33,535 bases of DNA, from positions 58,646 to 92,180 of the IMG/VR virus record IMGVR_UViG_3300030419_004518; one strand, written 5' to 3'. Of this stretch, positions 20,160 to 26,777 are shown in pieces. The notes below the pieces were generated by a model, which saw nothing but the letters and a program-made list of their open reading frames with translations, was not told the origin of the DNA and made no database searches. Both the position numbers and the translations under genes were made by a program. This DNA is from a virus. Within the stretch, counting starts at the first letter, position 1. Every line of letters starts with the position of its first letter.

Positions 20160-23100
20160 ATGCCTTATGTTGGTAGAGACTTACAAAGAGGAAATTACGT
20201 AAAATTAGATGATATTAGTTCTTCATTTGATGGAAGTGTAACTACATTTAATTTAACTTTAGGTAATTCTGCATTTTACCCTGGCTCTCCTTTTGCGATT
20301 CTAGTTAGTCTTGGTGGTATTATCCAAGAACCAGAATCAGCATATACTATTAATCAAAGTCAAATAACCTTTGCTGCTGCACCTCACAATGTAGATAATT
20401 GCTTTATCATTGCATTGGGACTCTCGTTAGGTATAGGAGTTCCTGGTCATGGTACAGTAGATGGTGATCAACTCGCCAAACCATTAAATTATAACACAGG
20501 AGATTTATATCTAGATTCAACAAATAATAGAATTGGTGTAGGAAATACTTCACCACAATATAGGTTAGATGTCACTGGAGATGCAAATGTTAGTGGTAAT
20601 CTATCTGTTGGTGGTACAGTAACATATCAGGATGTAACGAGTATAGATTCAGTTGGTATTATAACTGCACAAGCAGGTATTCATTTAGGTATTGGTGCAA
20701 CAGCAGGTAAGTTTGATGCATCAACAGGTATATCTACATTTAGTAGTGCTGTTGGAATAGCAGATTCAATATTTCATGTTGGTAATACAGATACTTCAAT
20801 TAGATTTCCTGATGATGATGTCATTTCAGTTGAAACTTCTGGTGATGAAAAACTTCGCATCACATCAACAGGTCAAGTTGGTATTGGAACTGATGTGCCA
20901 TCTTCAACAAATACAAAATTACAAGTTTATACTAACAGTCATACAATAGCAAGAATGACTGGTGGCATATCATCATCAACAATATTGTATTTTGGTGATC
21001 CTGACGATACCACACGAGGTTGGATAGCATATAATAATAGTAATGATTCTATGGAACTTGGTGCTGGTAATGCTGATAGGATTCACATTGATTCAAGTGG
21101 CCGTGTTAGTATTGGACAAACTGATCCATCTTGGGGAGTTTCTACTGGTCTAATAGTTGGTGATGGTGCAAGTTCTAGAGGAATAACAATTTATAGTAAT
21201 TCTTCAAATGTTGGAGATTTGGCATTTGCTGATGCAACAAGCGGAACAGGAAGGTATAGTGGTTTAATAAGATATAGTCATAATAATAATTTTATGGCAT
21301 TTAGAACAGCGACAGATGAAAGAATTCGCATTATATCGGATGGTAAAGTTGGTATCGGAACCACTGCACCAGAATCATTATTAAGTCTTTATTCTGAAGC
21401 AGATGGTGCTGAACTTCTTCATTTTGATATGGGTTCATCAGATGCTCGAAGAGGTTGGAAGTTCCTACAACATGATACTGGCACATCAACTGATTTACAT
21501 CTACAAGCAGATTCTAGTGGAAAATGGTTTGCAATTTGTAATAGTAGTGGTACCGAACAATTTGAAGTATATACATCTACAACAGCTGCTGATGCATTTG
21601 TAAGAGTCATTCCTAGAATTAGTATAGGATCAACGATAGTACATCATGGAGATCAAGATACATCAATAGGATTCCCTGCTGATGGTCAATTTGCAGTAGA
21701 AACGAATGGTAGTGAAAGACTTCGTGTTTCAAATACTGGTAAACTACTTATAGGAACAGATAGTAGTAGACAAACTCGTGTTTCTAACTCTTCTTTCTCT
21801 GGACTTGTACAGGTAGAAAGTGATGCTGAATTGGGATTCACTCTCAGTAGATTTGTTGATACTTCTGGACCACCAAGATTTGTTATACAAAAAGCAAGAG
21901 GAACTGCTGCTTCTCCTGCTATTGTTCAGGATGATGATACGGCTGGACAATTTTTATTCAGTGCTTATGATGGATCTGATTGGAGTAATGTTGCTAAAAT
22001 AAATGCAGAAGTTGATGGTAATGTAGGTGTCAATAGTATGCCTGGTAGAATGGTATTCGGAATAACTGCTGCTGGAAGTAATTCAGTAACAGAAAGACTT
22101 CGCATCAATTCAACTGGTCAATTAGAATTACGTAAGAATCAAGGTGGTGTAACAGGAAGACCAGAAAATAGAATAGTATTCAGAGATCTTGATAGTAGTG
22201 TTGCAGCAGAACAACCAATAGGTGAAATATCTTGGTATTCTACTGATGCTGGTATGACAAATGTTAATTCTTGGATTAGAGGAATTAATGAAGCAACTAA
22301 TGGTGCTGGAGCACTTTTATTTGGTGTAAAGGATGCAGGTGAAGATGAAATTGAAGCATTGCGTATCACACATGATGGTTTGGTTGGTATCGGAACTCCT
22401 GTTCCAGATGCAAAACTTGAAGTATATAATGGTGGTATTAAAATTGATAGAAAAAATGTAGGAGGTACTTCTAATCCTCATCTTAATATGGTAACTGGTG
22501 CAAATGGTACTGCAAGATTGATGATATATGCAGAAGATGGCACTGATGATAATAGTAATTGGGTATACAAAACTAATGCTAATGAAGAGCATTCATTTGT
22601 GGTTGCGACAACTGAAATACTTCGCTTGAGATCAAACAAAGTCGGAATTGGTCAGAGTGTTCCAACAGCAAGACTTCAAGTAGCAGGTAGTAATCCATAC
22701 GCAGTTACAGACTCAGGTAGAGCAGTAGAAGGAATTGATATTACTGGAACAGCAGGTGGTAATGGTAATTATGGTGCTGCAATTTCTTTTGGTGCTGGTG
22801 CTACTGGACGTGCTGCAATTACTGCAGTTCAAAATGCTACTGATGCTGATAATGTAGGACTTGCAATTATTACTCATCCTTCAAACACTGGAGCAGCTGA
22901 TGCAGAAGAAAAGATTCGCATCACATCAGATGGTAATGTTGGTATCGGAACTGATAATCCTCTAAATCCCCTTGAAGTTTGGGGTTCATCCGTAGACCTT
23001 GCGATTATGGACACTCAAGCTTACAGTCAGAATTCAAGTGGCCCTGCTGTTGCTTTTCAGGGAAATGATAGTGCTGGTGTTAGAAAAACATTCGCAGACA

Positions 23101-24317
23101 TTAGAGGAGTTGCAAACGGTTCTAACATAGGGGAATTTGCAATAAGAACAAGAAGAACTGGAGGAACCTTAACTGAAGCACTTCGCATCGACTCAAGTGG
23201 TAGAGTTTTAATAGGGACAACTAATGTACCATCAAATAAAAATACTGTTACCCCATCTTTAAATGTTTTAGGCAGTGGAGTAAATGGTGCTGCACAAATA
23301 ACTCGTCATACAAGTGTAGGCGGTGGTGGTGCATTGCTACATCTTGCTGCAACAAGGGGTGGTGATGTTAATAGTTATACAATTTTACAAGATGGTGACG
23401 GCATCGGTACTGTCGCTTTTAACGCTGCGGACGGAAATGAGTTTGTTGTAGCGGCTGAAGTTAAATCCCAAGTCGATGGTACGCCTGGCGATAATGATAT
23501 GCCTGGTCGGTTGATATTTGCAACCACATCCGACGGAGCATCATCTCCAACAGAAAGACTTAGAATTGATTCAAGTGGTTCTGTGTGGATTGGATCTGAC
23601 ACTCAGTATGGTAATAATGCATTTAATATATCGAATGGAGGTACAATTATTACTTCCAGTGGACAAAATACTTTAAAATTAATTGATTCAACTGCTCAAA
23701 CAGCAGATGTGGGAGCACGTATTCTTTTAGGTGGTAATTATAGATCATCTGGAGATGCTAGTCCGATGGTGGAATTAAAATCTTTTAAAGAAAATAGCAC
23801 AGATAATAATTATGCTTATGGATTTAAAATATCTACTACACCAAATGGTGGAAGTCTTTCAGAAAGACTTCGCATCGCATCGAATGGTGGTATCATTGTT
23901 GCTGCTAATGCCAATGATGTTGGAACAATCCAACTCCAAGATAATCTAATAGGAGGACATAGAATTGCTGTAGATCAAGATACTATTAGTGATGCCATTT
24001 ATATGCCACGTAAAGGATGTATAGTAGCAATTACTGCATTCACTACTTATGATACTTATCCACAACCAGGTAGTAGTGGAATGGCATATTTAGATATGGG
24101 CCCTAGTAGAAGAGTTGATATAATGTATCATGTAAATGAAGATGCTACTGGATCTAATACTGTTGGTAATGCTCTGAAAGGAAAAGGTGCTTATAGTGCA
24201 ACTATTACAGACTGCACTAATAATAAGACAACACTTATGGCTGGAAATACAGAAGGAACTTTCCGTATTGTGAATCGTACTAGTAATGATTATACATACA
24301 CAATTACATTCTTATAA
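20160..24317 (+). CDS. Repetitive tail-fibre protein (1385 aa) with mosaic units
   Basis: The N-terminal head (MPYVGRDLQRG, DDISSSFDGSVTTFNLTLG, ILVSLGGIIQEP, ALGLSLGIGVPGHGTVDG; residues 1-105) is the typical attachment head of cyanophage fibres and resembles the head of the 8469 fibre. A collar (VTYQDVTSIDSVGIITAQAG, near 155-175) is paralogous to that same fibre. About twelve shaft units follow. Two are internal duplicates: a 'DTSI-x-FP-x-D...VET' unit near residues 205-235 and 500-530, and an 'MPGR-x-(I/V)F' unit near residues 625 and 1115. The second MPGR unit is strikingly GC-rich. The final ~150 residues (HRIAVDQDTISDAIYMPRKG, AYLDMGPSRRVDIMYHVN) are a unique C-terminal tip. It is the last gene of the late block and ends 6 bases from a convergent gene. 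Confidence 0.87.
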   Translation: MPYVGRDLQRGNYVKLDDISSSFDGSVTTFNLTLGNSAFYPGSPFAILVSLGGIIQEPESAYTINQSQITFAAAPHNVDNCFIIALGLSLGIGVPGHGTVDGDQLAKPLNYNTGDLYLDSTNNRIGVGNTSPQYRLDVTGDANVSGNLSVGGTVTYQDVTSIDSVGIITAQAGIHLGIGATAGKFDASTGISTFSSAVGIADSIFHVGNTDTSIRFPDDDVISVETSGDEKLRITSTGQVGIGTDVPSSTNTKLQVYTNSHTIARMTGGISSSTILYFGDPDDTTRGWIAYNNSNDSMELGAGNADRIHIDSSGRVSIGQTDPSWGVSTGLIVGDGASSRGITIYSNSSNVGDLAFADATSGTGRYSGLIRYSHNNNFMAFRTATDERIRIISDGKVGIGTTAPESLLSLYSEADGAELLHFDMGSSDARRGWKFLQHDTGTSTDLHLQADSSGKWFAICNSSGTEQFEVYTSTTAADAFVRVIPRISIGSTIVHHGDQDTSIGFPADGQFAVETNGSERLRVSNTGKLLIGTDSSRQTRVSNSSFSGLVQVESDAELGFTLSRFVDTSGPPRFVIQKARGTAASPAIVQDDDTAGQFLFSAYDGSDWSNVAKINAEVDGNVGVNSMPGRMVFGITAAGSNSVTERLRINSTGQLELRKNQGGVTGRPENRIVFRDLDSSVAAEQPIGEISWYSTDAGMTNVNSWIRGINEATNGAGALLFGVKDAGEDEIEALRITHDGLVGIGTPVPDAKLEVYNGGIKIDRKNVGGTSNPHLNMVTGANGTARLMIYAEDGTDDNSNWVYKTNANEEHSFVVATTEILRLRSNKVGIGQSVPTARLQVAGSNPYAVTDSGRAVEGIDITGTAGGNGNYGAAISFGAGATGRAAITAVQNATDADNVGLAIITHPSNTGAADAEEKIRITSDGNVGIGTDNPLNPLEVWGSSVDLAIMDTQAYSQNSSGPAVAFQGNDSAGVRKTFADIRGVANGSNIGEFAIRTRRTGGTLTEALRIDSSGRVLIGTTNVPSNKNTVTPSLNVLGSGVNGAAQITRHTSVGGGGALLHLAATRGGDVNSYTILQDGDGIGTVAFNAADGNEFVVAAEVKSQVDGTPGDNDMPGRLIFATTSDGASSPTERLRIDSSGSVWIGSDTQYGNNAFNISNGGTIITSSGQNTLKLIDSTAQTADVGARILLGGNYRSSGDASPMVELKSFKENSTDNNYAYGFKISTTPNGGSLSERLRIASNGGIIVAANANDVGTIQLQDNLIGGHRIAVDQDTISDAIYMPRKGCIVAITAFTTYDTYPQPGSSGMAYLDMGPSRRVDIMYHVNEDATGSNTVGNALKGKGAYSATITDCTNNKTTLMAGNTEGTFRIVNRTSNDYTYTITFL

Positions 24318-24323
24318 GAACAA

Positions 24324-24539
24324 CTAACTAACTACTGGTTCTCGTAGTGCTTCCATCTTTATAAATTGTTCGTTCATATTGTAAAATAACTTATAATTCT
24401 CTGTCGTAAGATAATATCCTTTTATTTCGTTGCCATCACAGTGCCAACCATAACCATGAAGACGTTCGGCAACACCATCTATTCTTAACTTCTTACTACC
24501 GTCTAGGTAGTTGTGGTATCGTTCGTCTAAATTGATCAT
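24324..24539 (-). CDS. Small hypothetical protein, minus strand
   Basis: A 71-residue soluble protein, rich in Tyr, Asn and His (DERYHNYLDG, HGYGWHCDG, YYLTTENYKLFYNMNE). I do not recognise it. It is the only minus-strand gene I accept, because its start is unusually well supported: GGAGG lies 4 bases before the ATG and a TG-T-TATAAT extended -10 box lies 22 bases before it, giving a leader of about 15 bases. It ends 6 bases from the end of the last fibre gene (convergent) and its promoter diverges from that of the gene at 24681. Being opposed to the late block, it is probably expressed early, and late readthrough could produce antisense RNA to it. Confidence 0.75.
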   Translation of the reverse strand: MINLDERYHNYLDGSKKLRIDGVAERLHGYGWHCDGNEIKGYYLTTENYKLFYNMNEQFIKMEALREPVVS

Positions 24540-24560
24540 GGTTCCTCCGTTTGTGTTGAC

Positions 24561-24569
24561 ATTATAACA
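24561..24569 (-). promoter_or_regulatory. Extended -10 promoter for the minus-strand gene
   Basis: Read on the minus strand this is TGTTATAAT, a perfect TATAAT with an extended TG. No good -35 hexamer is found at the usual distance. The same nine bases occur before the helicase at 27608. Confidence 0.6.
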
Positions 24570-24635
24570 TAACCATTATAAAATATCTATAAACTTTATA
24601 CCCTCTTAAGATTTGGTTTAAAAAACTCAATATCT

Positions 24636-24663
24636 TTGCATAAACTATATATTATGGTATAAT
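24636..24663 (+). promoter_or_regulatory. Sigma70-type promoter TTGCAT-N16-TATAAT
   Basis: TTGCAT at 24636-24641, a 16-base spacer and a perfect TATAAT at 24658-24663. The expected start near 24670 leaves a leader of only about 11-17 bases before the next gene. It marks the beginning of the non-late gene block. Confidence 0.65.
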
Positions 24664-24680
24664 TAACAGGTCTTAAACTT

Positions 24681-25079
24681 ATGCCCATGTATGAACCAGA
24701 AGTAGATGACTATGTTATTTGGGATCAAGGTAAGCATGGAATAGATGAAGGTTGGGTCTATTTTAAGGGAGACGAGATAGATAATGAACAACGAGTTAAA
24801 TTTGGATGGAAACCAGTACCACGATATATTACAATAGAAACTGGTGTTAGACCAAAACCATATTGTGAACATGCTAAGAATGATCCACACAAATATATTC
24901 ATACATTACTGTTATGTTATGATTCGTGTTGGCATGAATTAAAGTTTGTAAAGAGAAGAAATAGTAAGGTTATTCAACACTGGTCACAGTATGATGAGAG
25001 AGCAGGAGTCTTGGAGACTGAAGATAGATTAGCAGAAATGTATAAATCACAAGAAGGTCGTCCTTTAGATATTCAATAG
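24681..25079 (+). CDS. Hypothetical protein (132 aa)
   Basis: A soluble, aromatic-rich protein with an acidic N-terminus (MYEPEVDDYVIWDQGKHG) and a basic middle (CYDSCWHELKFVKRRNSK). Cys and His residues (Cys and His in KPYCEHAKND, later CYDSCWHE) could form a metal site, but the spacing fits no family I can name. The start may be the ATG at 24681 or the one six bases later at 24687; neither has a Shine-Dalgarno sequence, and the short leader from the promoter at 24636 suggests near-leaderless translation. The intact reading frame and phage-like context support a real gene; its function is unknown. Confidence 0.7.
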   Translation: MPMYEPEVDDYVIWDQGKHGIDEGWVYFKGDEIDNEQRVKFGWKPVPRYITIETGVRPKPYCEHAKNDPHKYIHTLLLCYDSCWHELKFVKRRNSKVIQHWSQYDERAGVLETEDRLAEMYKSQEGRPLDIQ

Positions 25080-25126
25080 GCATAAATTTTTGTTAAAATG
25101 TATCAGGAAATACAGACACAATTCGT

Positions 25127-25133
25127 CTAAATA
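25127..25133 (+). promoter_or_regulatory. Possible late-promoter-like CTAAATA
   Basis: CTAAATA 67 bases before the small gene at 25200 matches the variant core at 12522 but lacks the A-rich extension. In AT-rich DNA this may be chance. Confidence 0.3.
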
Positions 25134-25199
25134 ATGGTAGAATTAGGAATAACAAGATGATCTAAATCTCTTCGTTATTGTAGTTCATTGGAGGCAATT

Positions 25200-25358
25200 A
25201 TGCACAACTTAATTTCATTTAATCAACTCGCTGGATCAAAGCATATGGAATATGTAGATTCACAAGATGATTTACTCACGGAATACTATGAGTGCCTGAT
25301 TGACTGTGAAGACGATCAACACATCTGTAAACGTATATGTAGGGAGGTTTTAGTTTAG
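25200..25358 (+). CDS. 52-residue protein with paired CX3C motifs
   Basis: A short gene with a good ribosome site (GGAGG, 6 bases before the ATG). The C-terminal half reads YYECLIDCEDDQHICKRICREVL, given here in parts: CLIDC at residues 32-36 and CKRIC at 43-47. The four cysteines form CX3C-X6-CX3C on what looks like a helical hairpin, so they could bind a metal or form two disulfides. I recall similar small cysteine-paired proteins in marine T4-like phages but know of no assigned function. It is followed by the terminator at 25443, with which it probably ends the transcript begun at 24636. Confidence 0.72.
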   Translation: MHNLISFNQLAGSKHMEYVDSQDDLLTEYYECLIDCEDDQHICKRICREVLV

Positions 25359-25442
25359 TTAATCAACTGTAGTCAACTAATCTAATCAAATGCTTATTCA
25401 TTCACATCCACCTTAAAGTAAATTCAATTAGTAAATATTCAC

Positions 25443-25473
25443 ACCCACTTGACATTTTTGTTGAGTGGGTTTT
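25443..25473 (+). terminator. Intrinsic terminator overlapping a promoter
   Basis: An 11-bp stem (ACCCACTTGAC at 25443-25453 pairing with GTTGAGTGGGT at 25460-25470, two G-U pairs) with a 6-base loop, followed by a short T stretch. The stem contains the -35 box of the next promoter. Confidence 0.7.
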
Positions 25474-25478
25474 ATAAT
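25449..25478 (+). promoter_or_regulatory. Consensus sigma70 promoter TTGACA-N18-TATAAT
   Basis: Perfect -35 (25449-25454) and -10 (25473-25478) hexamers, spaced 18. It drives the gene at 25520. Being nested in the terminator for the upstream transcript, it lets one transcript stop while the next starts in the same 36 bases. Confidence 0.75.
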
Positions 25479-25489
25479 AGGAATCTCAT

Positions 25490-25514
25490 AGAGTCCCTAA
25501 AAACTTTTTTAAAA
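25490..25514 (+). repeat. Leader repeat, copy 1
   Basis: 25 bases starting AGAGTCCCTAAAAAC, then a run of T and a run of A, are identical to 25856-25880. Both copies sit between a strong promoter and the first gene of a transcript, just 5 bases before the ATG here. Confidence 0.8.
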
Positions 25515-25519
25515 TAAAA

Positions 25520-25819
25520 ATGCCTAGAACTCAAGCATCATTTAATGAAAATCTCAAGAATTTAACAACAACTAATAAGAAAACTATTAAAACTAAAACA
25601 ATTAAAAAGAAAGAAGAAGAAACAATTACATTTTCAAAGACAAAGGATGGTTCCAAGTTTCTTAATAATGGTATTACTTCCTTTATTTTTAGATTTGAAG
25701 ATAGACGAAAAGAACCACAGTTAAATCTTGCATGGTTCAGGAGATTTGATGAAGTAGAAGATCATGTAAAAAGATATAAATTAAAGAAGAAAGATTATAG
25801 GATATTCAAAAAGGTTTAG
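25520..25819 (+). CDS. Lysine-rich hypothetical protein (99 aa)
   Basis: The first ~40 residues are low-complexity Lys/Thr/Asn (TTTNKKTIKTKTIKKKEEE) and probably disordered; the rest is a compact-looking basic domain (FIFRFEDRRKEPQLNLAWFR, DHVKRYKLKKKDYRIFKKV). The high positive charge suggests nucleic-acid binding, but no known fold is recognised, so this is only inference. It is the first gene after the consensus promoter at 25449 and the leader repeat at 25490. No Shine-Dalgarno sequence precedes the ATG. A second promoter follows within 5 bases of the stop, so the gene may form its own short transcript. Confidence 0.72.
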   Translation: MPRTQASFNENLKNLTTTNKKTIKTKTIKKKEEETITFSKTKDGSKFLNNGITSFIFRFEDRRKEPQLNLAWFRRFDEVEDHVKRYKLKKKDYRIFKKV

Positions 25820-25823
25820 TATG

Positions 25824-25852
25824 TTGACATTTACATCATTTTATGCGATAAT
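25824..25852 (+). promoter_or_regulatory. Sigma70-type promoter TTGACA-N17-GATAAT
   Basis: Perfect -35 at 25824-25829, a 17-base spacer and GATAAT at 25847-25852. The predicted start falls within the leader repeat at 25856. Confidence 0.72.
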
Positions 25853-25855
25853 CAA

Positions 25856-25880
25856 AGAGTCCCTAAAAACTTTTTTAAAA
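25856..25880 (+). repeat. Leader repeat, copy 2
   Basis: Identical over 25 bases to 25490-25514. Here it begins 4 bases after the -10 box and lies 27 bases before the next ATG, so its position relative to promoter and start codon differs between the two copies. Confidence 0.8.
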
Positions 25881-25907
25881 ATAATTATTCACATCTAATT
25901 AATAACA

Positions 25908-26093
25908 ATGACAGAACAAAAACTCTACAAAATACAATATAGAGACACAATGGGGTTTGGTTTAATTAATGAAAATGCCACTAATTTAACTAAAGAACAA
26001 TGTGATAAAATGCTGCAATCTCTTATATTTGAAGGAAATAATCCTAATGATTTAAGAGCAGTATTAGTTAATGATCCAAGATTTCCTGATTAA
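25908..26093 (+). CDS. Small conserved phage protein (61 aa)
   Basis: The layout YKIQYRDTMGFGLINENATNL then LTKEQCDKMLQSLI, with FEGNNPNDLRAVL at the end, resembles a small protein repeatedly found in marine T4-like phages ('polar start, LIxENATxLTxEQCDxxLxxLxxEG'). Its function is unknown. It is first in a run of six genes (to 27020) that overlap or lie within a few bases of each other and end at the terminator at 27045, so they form one operon read from the promoter at 25824. Confidence 0.78.
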   Translation: MTEQKLYKIQYRDTMGFGLINENATNLTKEQCDKMLQSLIFEGNNPNDLRAVLVNDPRFPD

Positions 26094-26096
26094 AAA

Positions 26097-26300
26097 ATGA
26101 TTACAAAAGAGAAACAACGCAATCAAGTTAAGTCTAAATTCTATTATATATTCTGGGGATTAGCGACATTAAGTGTATTTACTGGTCAACTATATGTTGG
26201 ATCTGGATATAGACAAATGGCAAGAAGTTTCAATAGAATTGTTGATAGTATTGTATTAGAACTTGAAAGATCTTATGAAAATAAACCGAGATTCTACTAA
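26097..26300 (+). CDS. Single-pass membrane protein (67 aa)
   Basis: A basic N-terminus (MITKEKQRNQVKSK) leads into one hydrophobic segment (FYYIFWGLATLSVFTGQLYV, residues 15-34) and a polar C-terminal tail (RSFNRIVDSIVLELERSYEN). The charge pattern predicts the short N-terminus inside the cell. It starts 3 bases after the preceding stop and its own stop shares one base with the next start (TAATG), so translation is probably coupled. The VFTGQLYVGSGYRQMA motif is familiar from marine T4-like phages, where the function is not known. Confidence 0.77.
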   Translation: MITKEKQRNQVKSKFYYIFWGLATLSVFTGQLYVGSGYRQMARSFNRIVDSIVLELERSYENKPRFY

Positions 26301-26569
26301 TGAAATATTATAACAGAGGACATCATATTGATAACTTATATGATGAAATTAGAGTTATAAGAGAACAATTATTAAATAGAATTGAGATGTTAGAAGAAGA
26401 TGTAGACTATCTAATGGAGGAGAATAAGTATTACTCTAAAGAGATATATCAGTTGCAAAGTGATATAAATAGTCTACTTGCAAATATAACAAGAAGACGA
26501 ACAAATGAAGGATTGGAGTTTAAAGAAGGCAGCAAAGAAGTTAATAAAAAGAGCAAAGAAACACCCTGA
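26300..26569 (+). CDS. Coiled-coil hypothetical protein (89 aa)
   Basis: Residues ~10-65 are a long heptad-patterned helix (IREQLLNRIEMLEEDVDYLM, then QLQSDINSLLANI), a likely parallel coiled coil. The last 25 residues are low-complexity Lys/Glu/Ser and overlap the next gene in another frame, so their sequence is probably constrained by that gene rather than by function here. The start overlaps the stop of the membrane-protein gene (TAATG). Because the two are translationally coupled, the coiled coil may partner the membrane protein; this is inference. Confidence 0.72.
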   Translation: MKYYNRGHHIDNLYDEIRVIREQLLNRIEMLEEDVDYLMEENKYYSKEIYQLQSDINSLLANITRRRTNEGLEFKEGSKEVNKKSKETP

Positions 26570-26660
26570 ATGGTATAGCGAACAAGACATCTATTATGCA
26601 AAACAAGTTAAGAAACAACTCAAACTTGAAGAAAGAGAGTCTTCAAGTAAAACAGAATAA
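26505..26660 (+). CDS. Small basic conserved phage protein (51 aa)
   Basis: Reads MKDWSLKKAAKKLIKRAKKH, then PEWYSEQDIYYAKQVKKQLK and a short polar tail. The pattern '(L/I)IKRAKKHPEWY(S/T)xxDxxYAK' is a familiar small protein of marine T4-like phages, which is the main reason to accept it despite its 65-base overlap with the coiled-coil gene upstream and 65-base overlap with the gene downstream. Strongly basic and helical; nucleic-acid binding is possible but not shown. Confidence 0.72.
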   Translation: MKDWSLKKAAKKLIKRAKKHPEWYSEQDIYYAKQVKKQLKLEERESSSKTE

Positions 26661-26775
26661 GGATGGTTCATTCACATTTGAATGGGATAAAAACGATCCT
26701 AGTTATAACTTTTTAAACAACTTGACACAAGAACAAATCCAAAGTATAATACTAAATGATATGAACTCTCGTTAA
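26596..26775 (+). CDS. Small conserved phage protein (59 aa)
   Basis: The first 20 residues overlap the previous gene. The remainder (KDGSFTFEWDKNDPSYNFLN, then LTQEQIQSIILNDM) matches a small-protein type common in marine T4-like phages, with core 'DGSFT-x-EWD-x-NDP...FLN-x-LT'. Its function is unknown. The start is uncertain: the ATG at 26596 is the only ATG before the conserved core, but a TTG at 26626 could also serve. The next gene begins 2 bases after its stop. Confidence 0.7.
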   Translation: MQNKLRNNSNLKKESLQVKQNKDGSFTFEWDKNDPSYNFLNNLTQEQIQSIILNDMNSR

Positions 26776-26777
26776 TT

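Noticed and set aside
519-23890. The regular short repeats could be read as a CRISPR array or tandem repeats
   Set aside because: Spacing is irregular (about 120-500 bases), copies are diverged and all lie in frame within long coding genes; they encode the fibre shaft unit.
2-24317. A diversity-generating retroelement acting on the fibre genes
   Set aside because: No reverse transcriptase or adenine-biased template/variable repeat pair is visible in the window. Seams are conserved and inserts differ completely, which fits recombination rather than targeted mutagenesis.
25080-25199. A gene in the 120-base gap before 25200
   Set aside because: No frame with a start codon and ribosome site of useful length. 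Only a weak late-promoter-like CTAAATA is seen.
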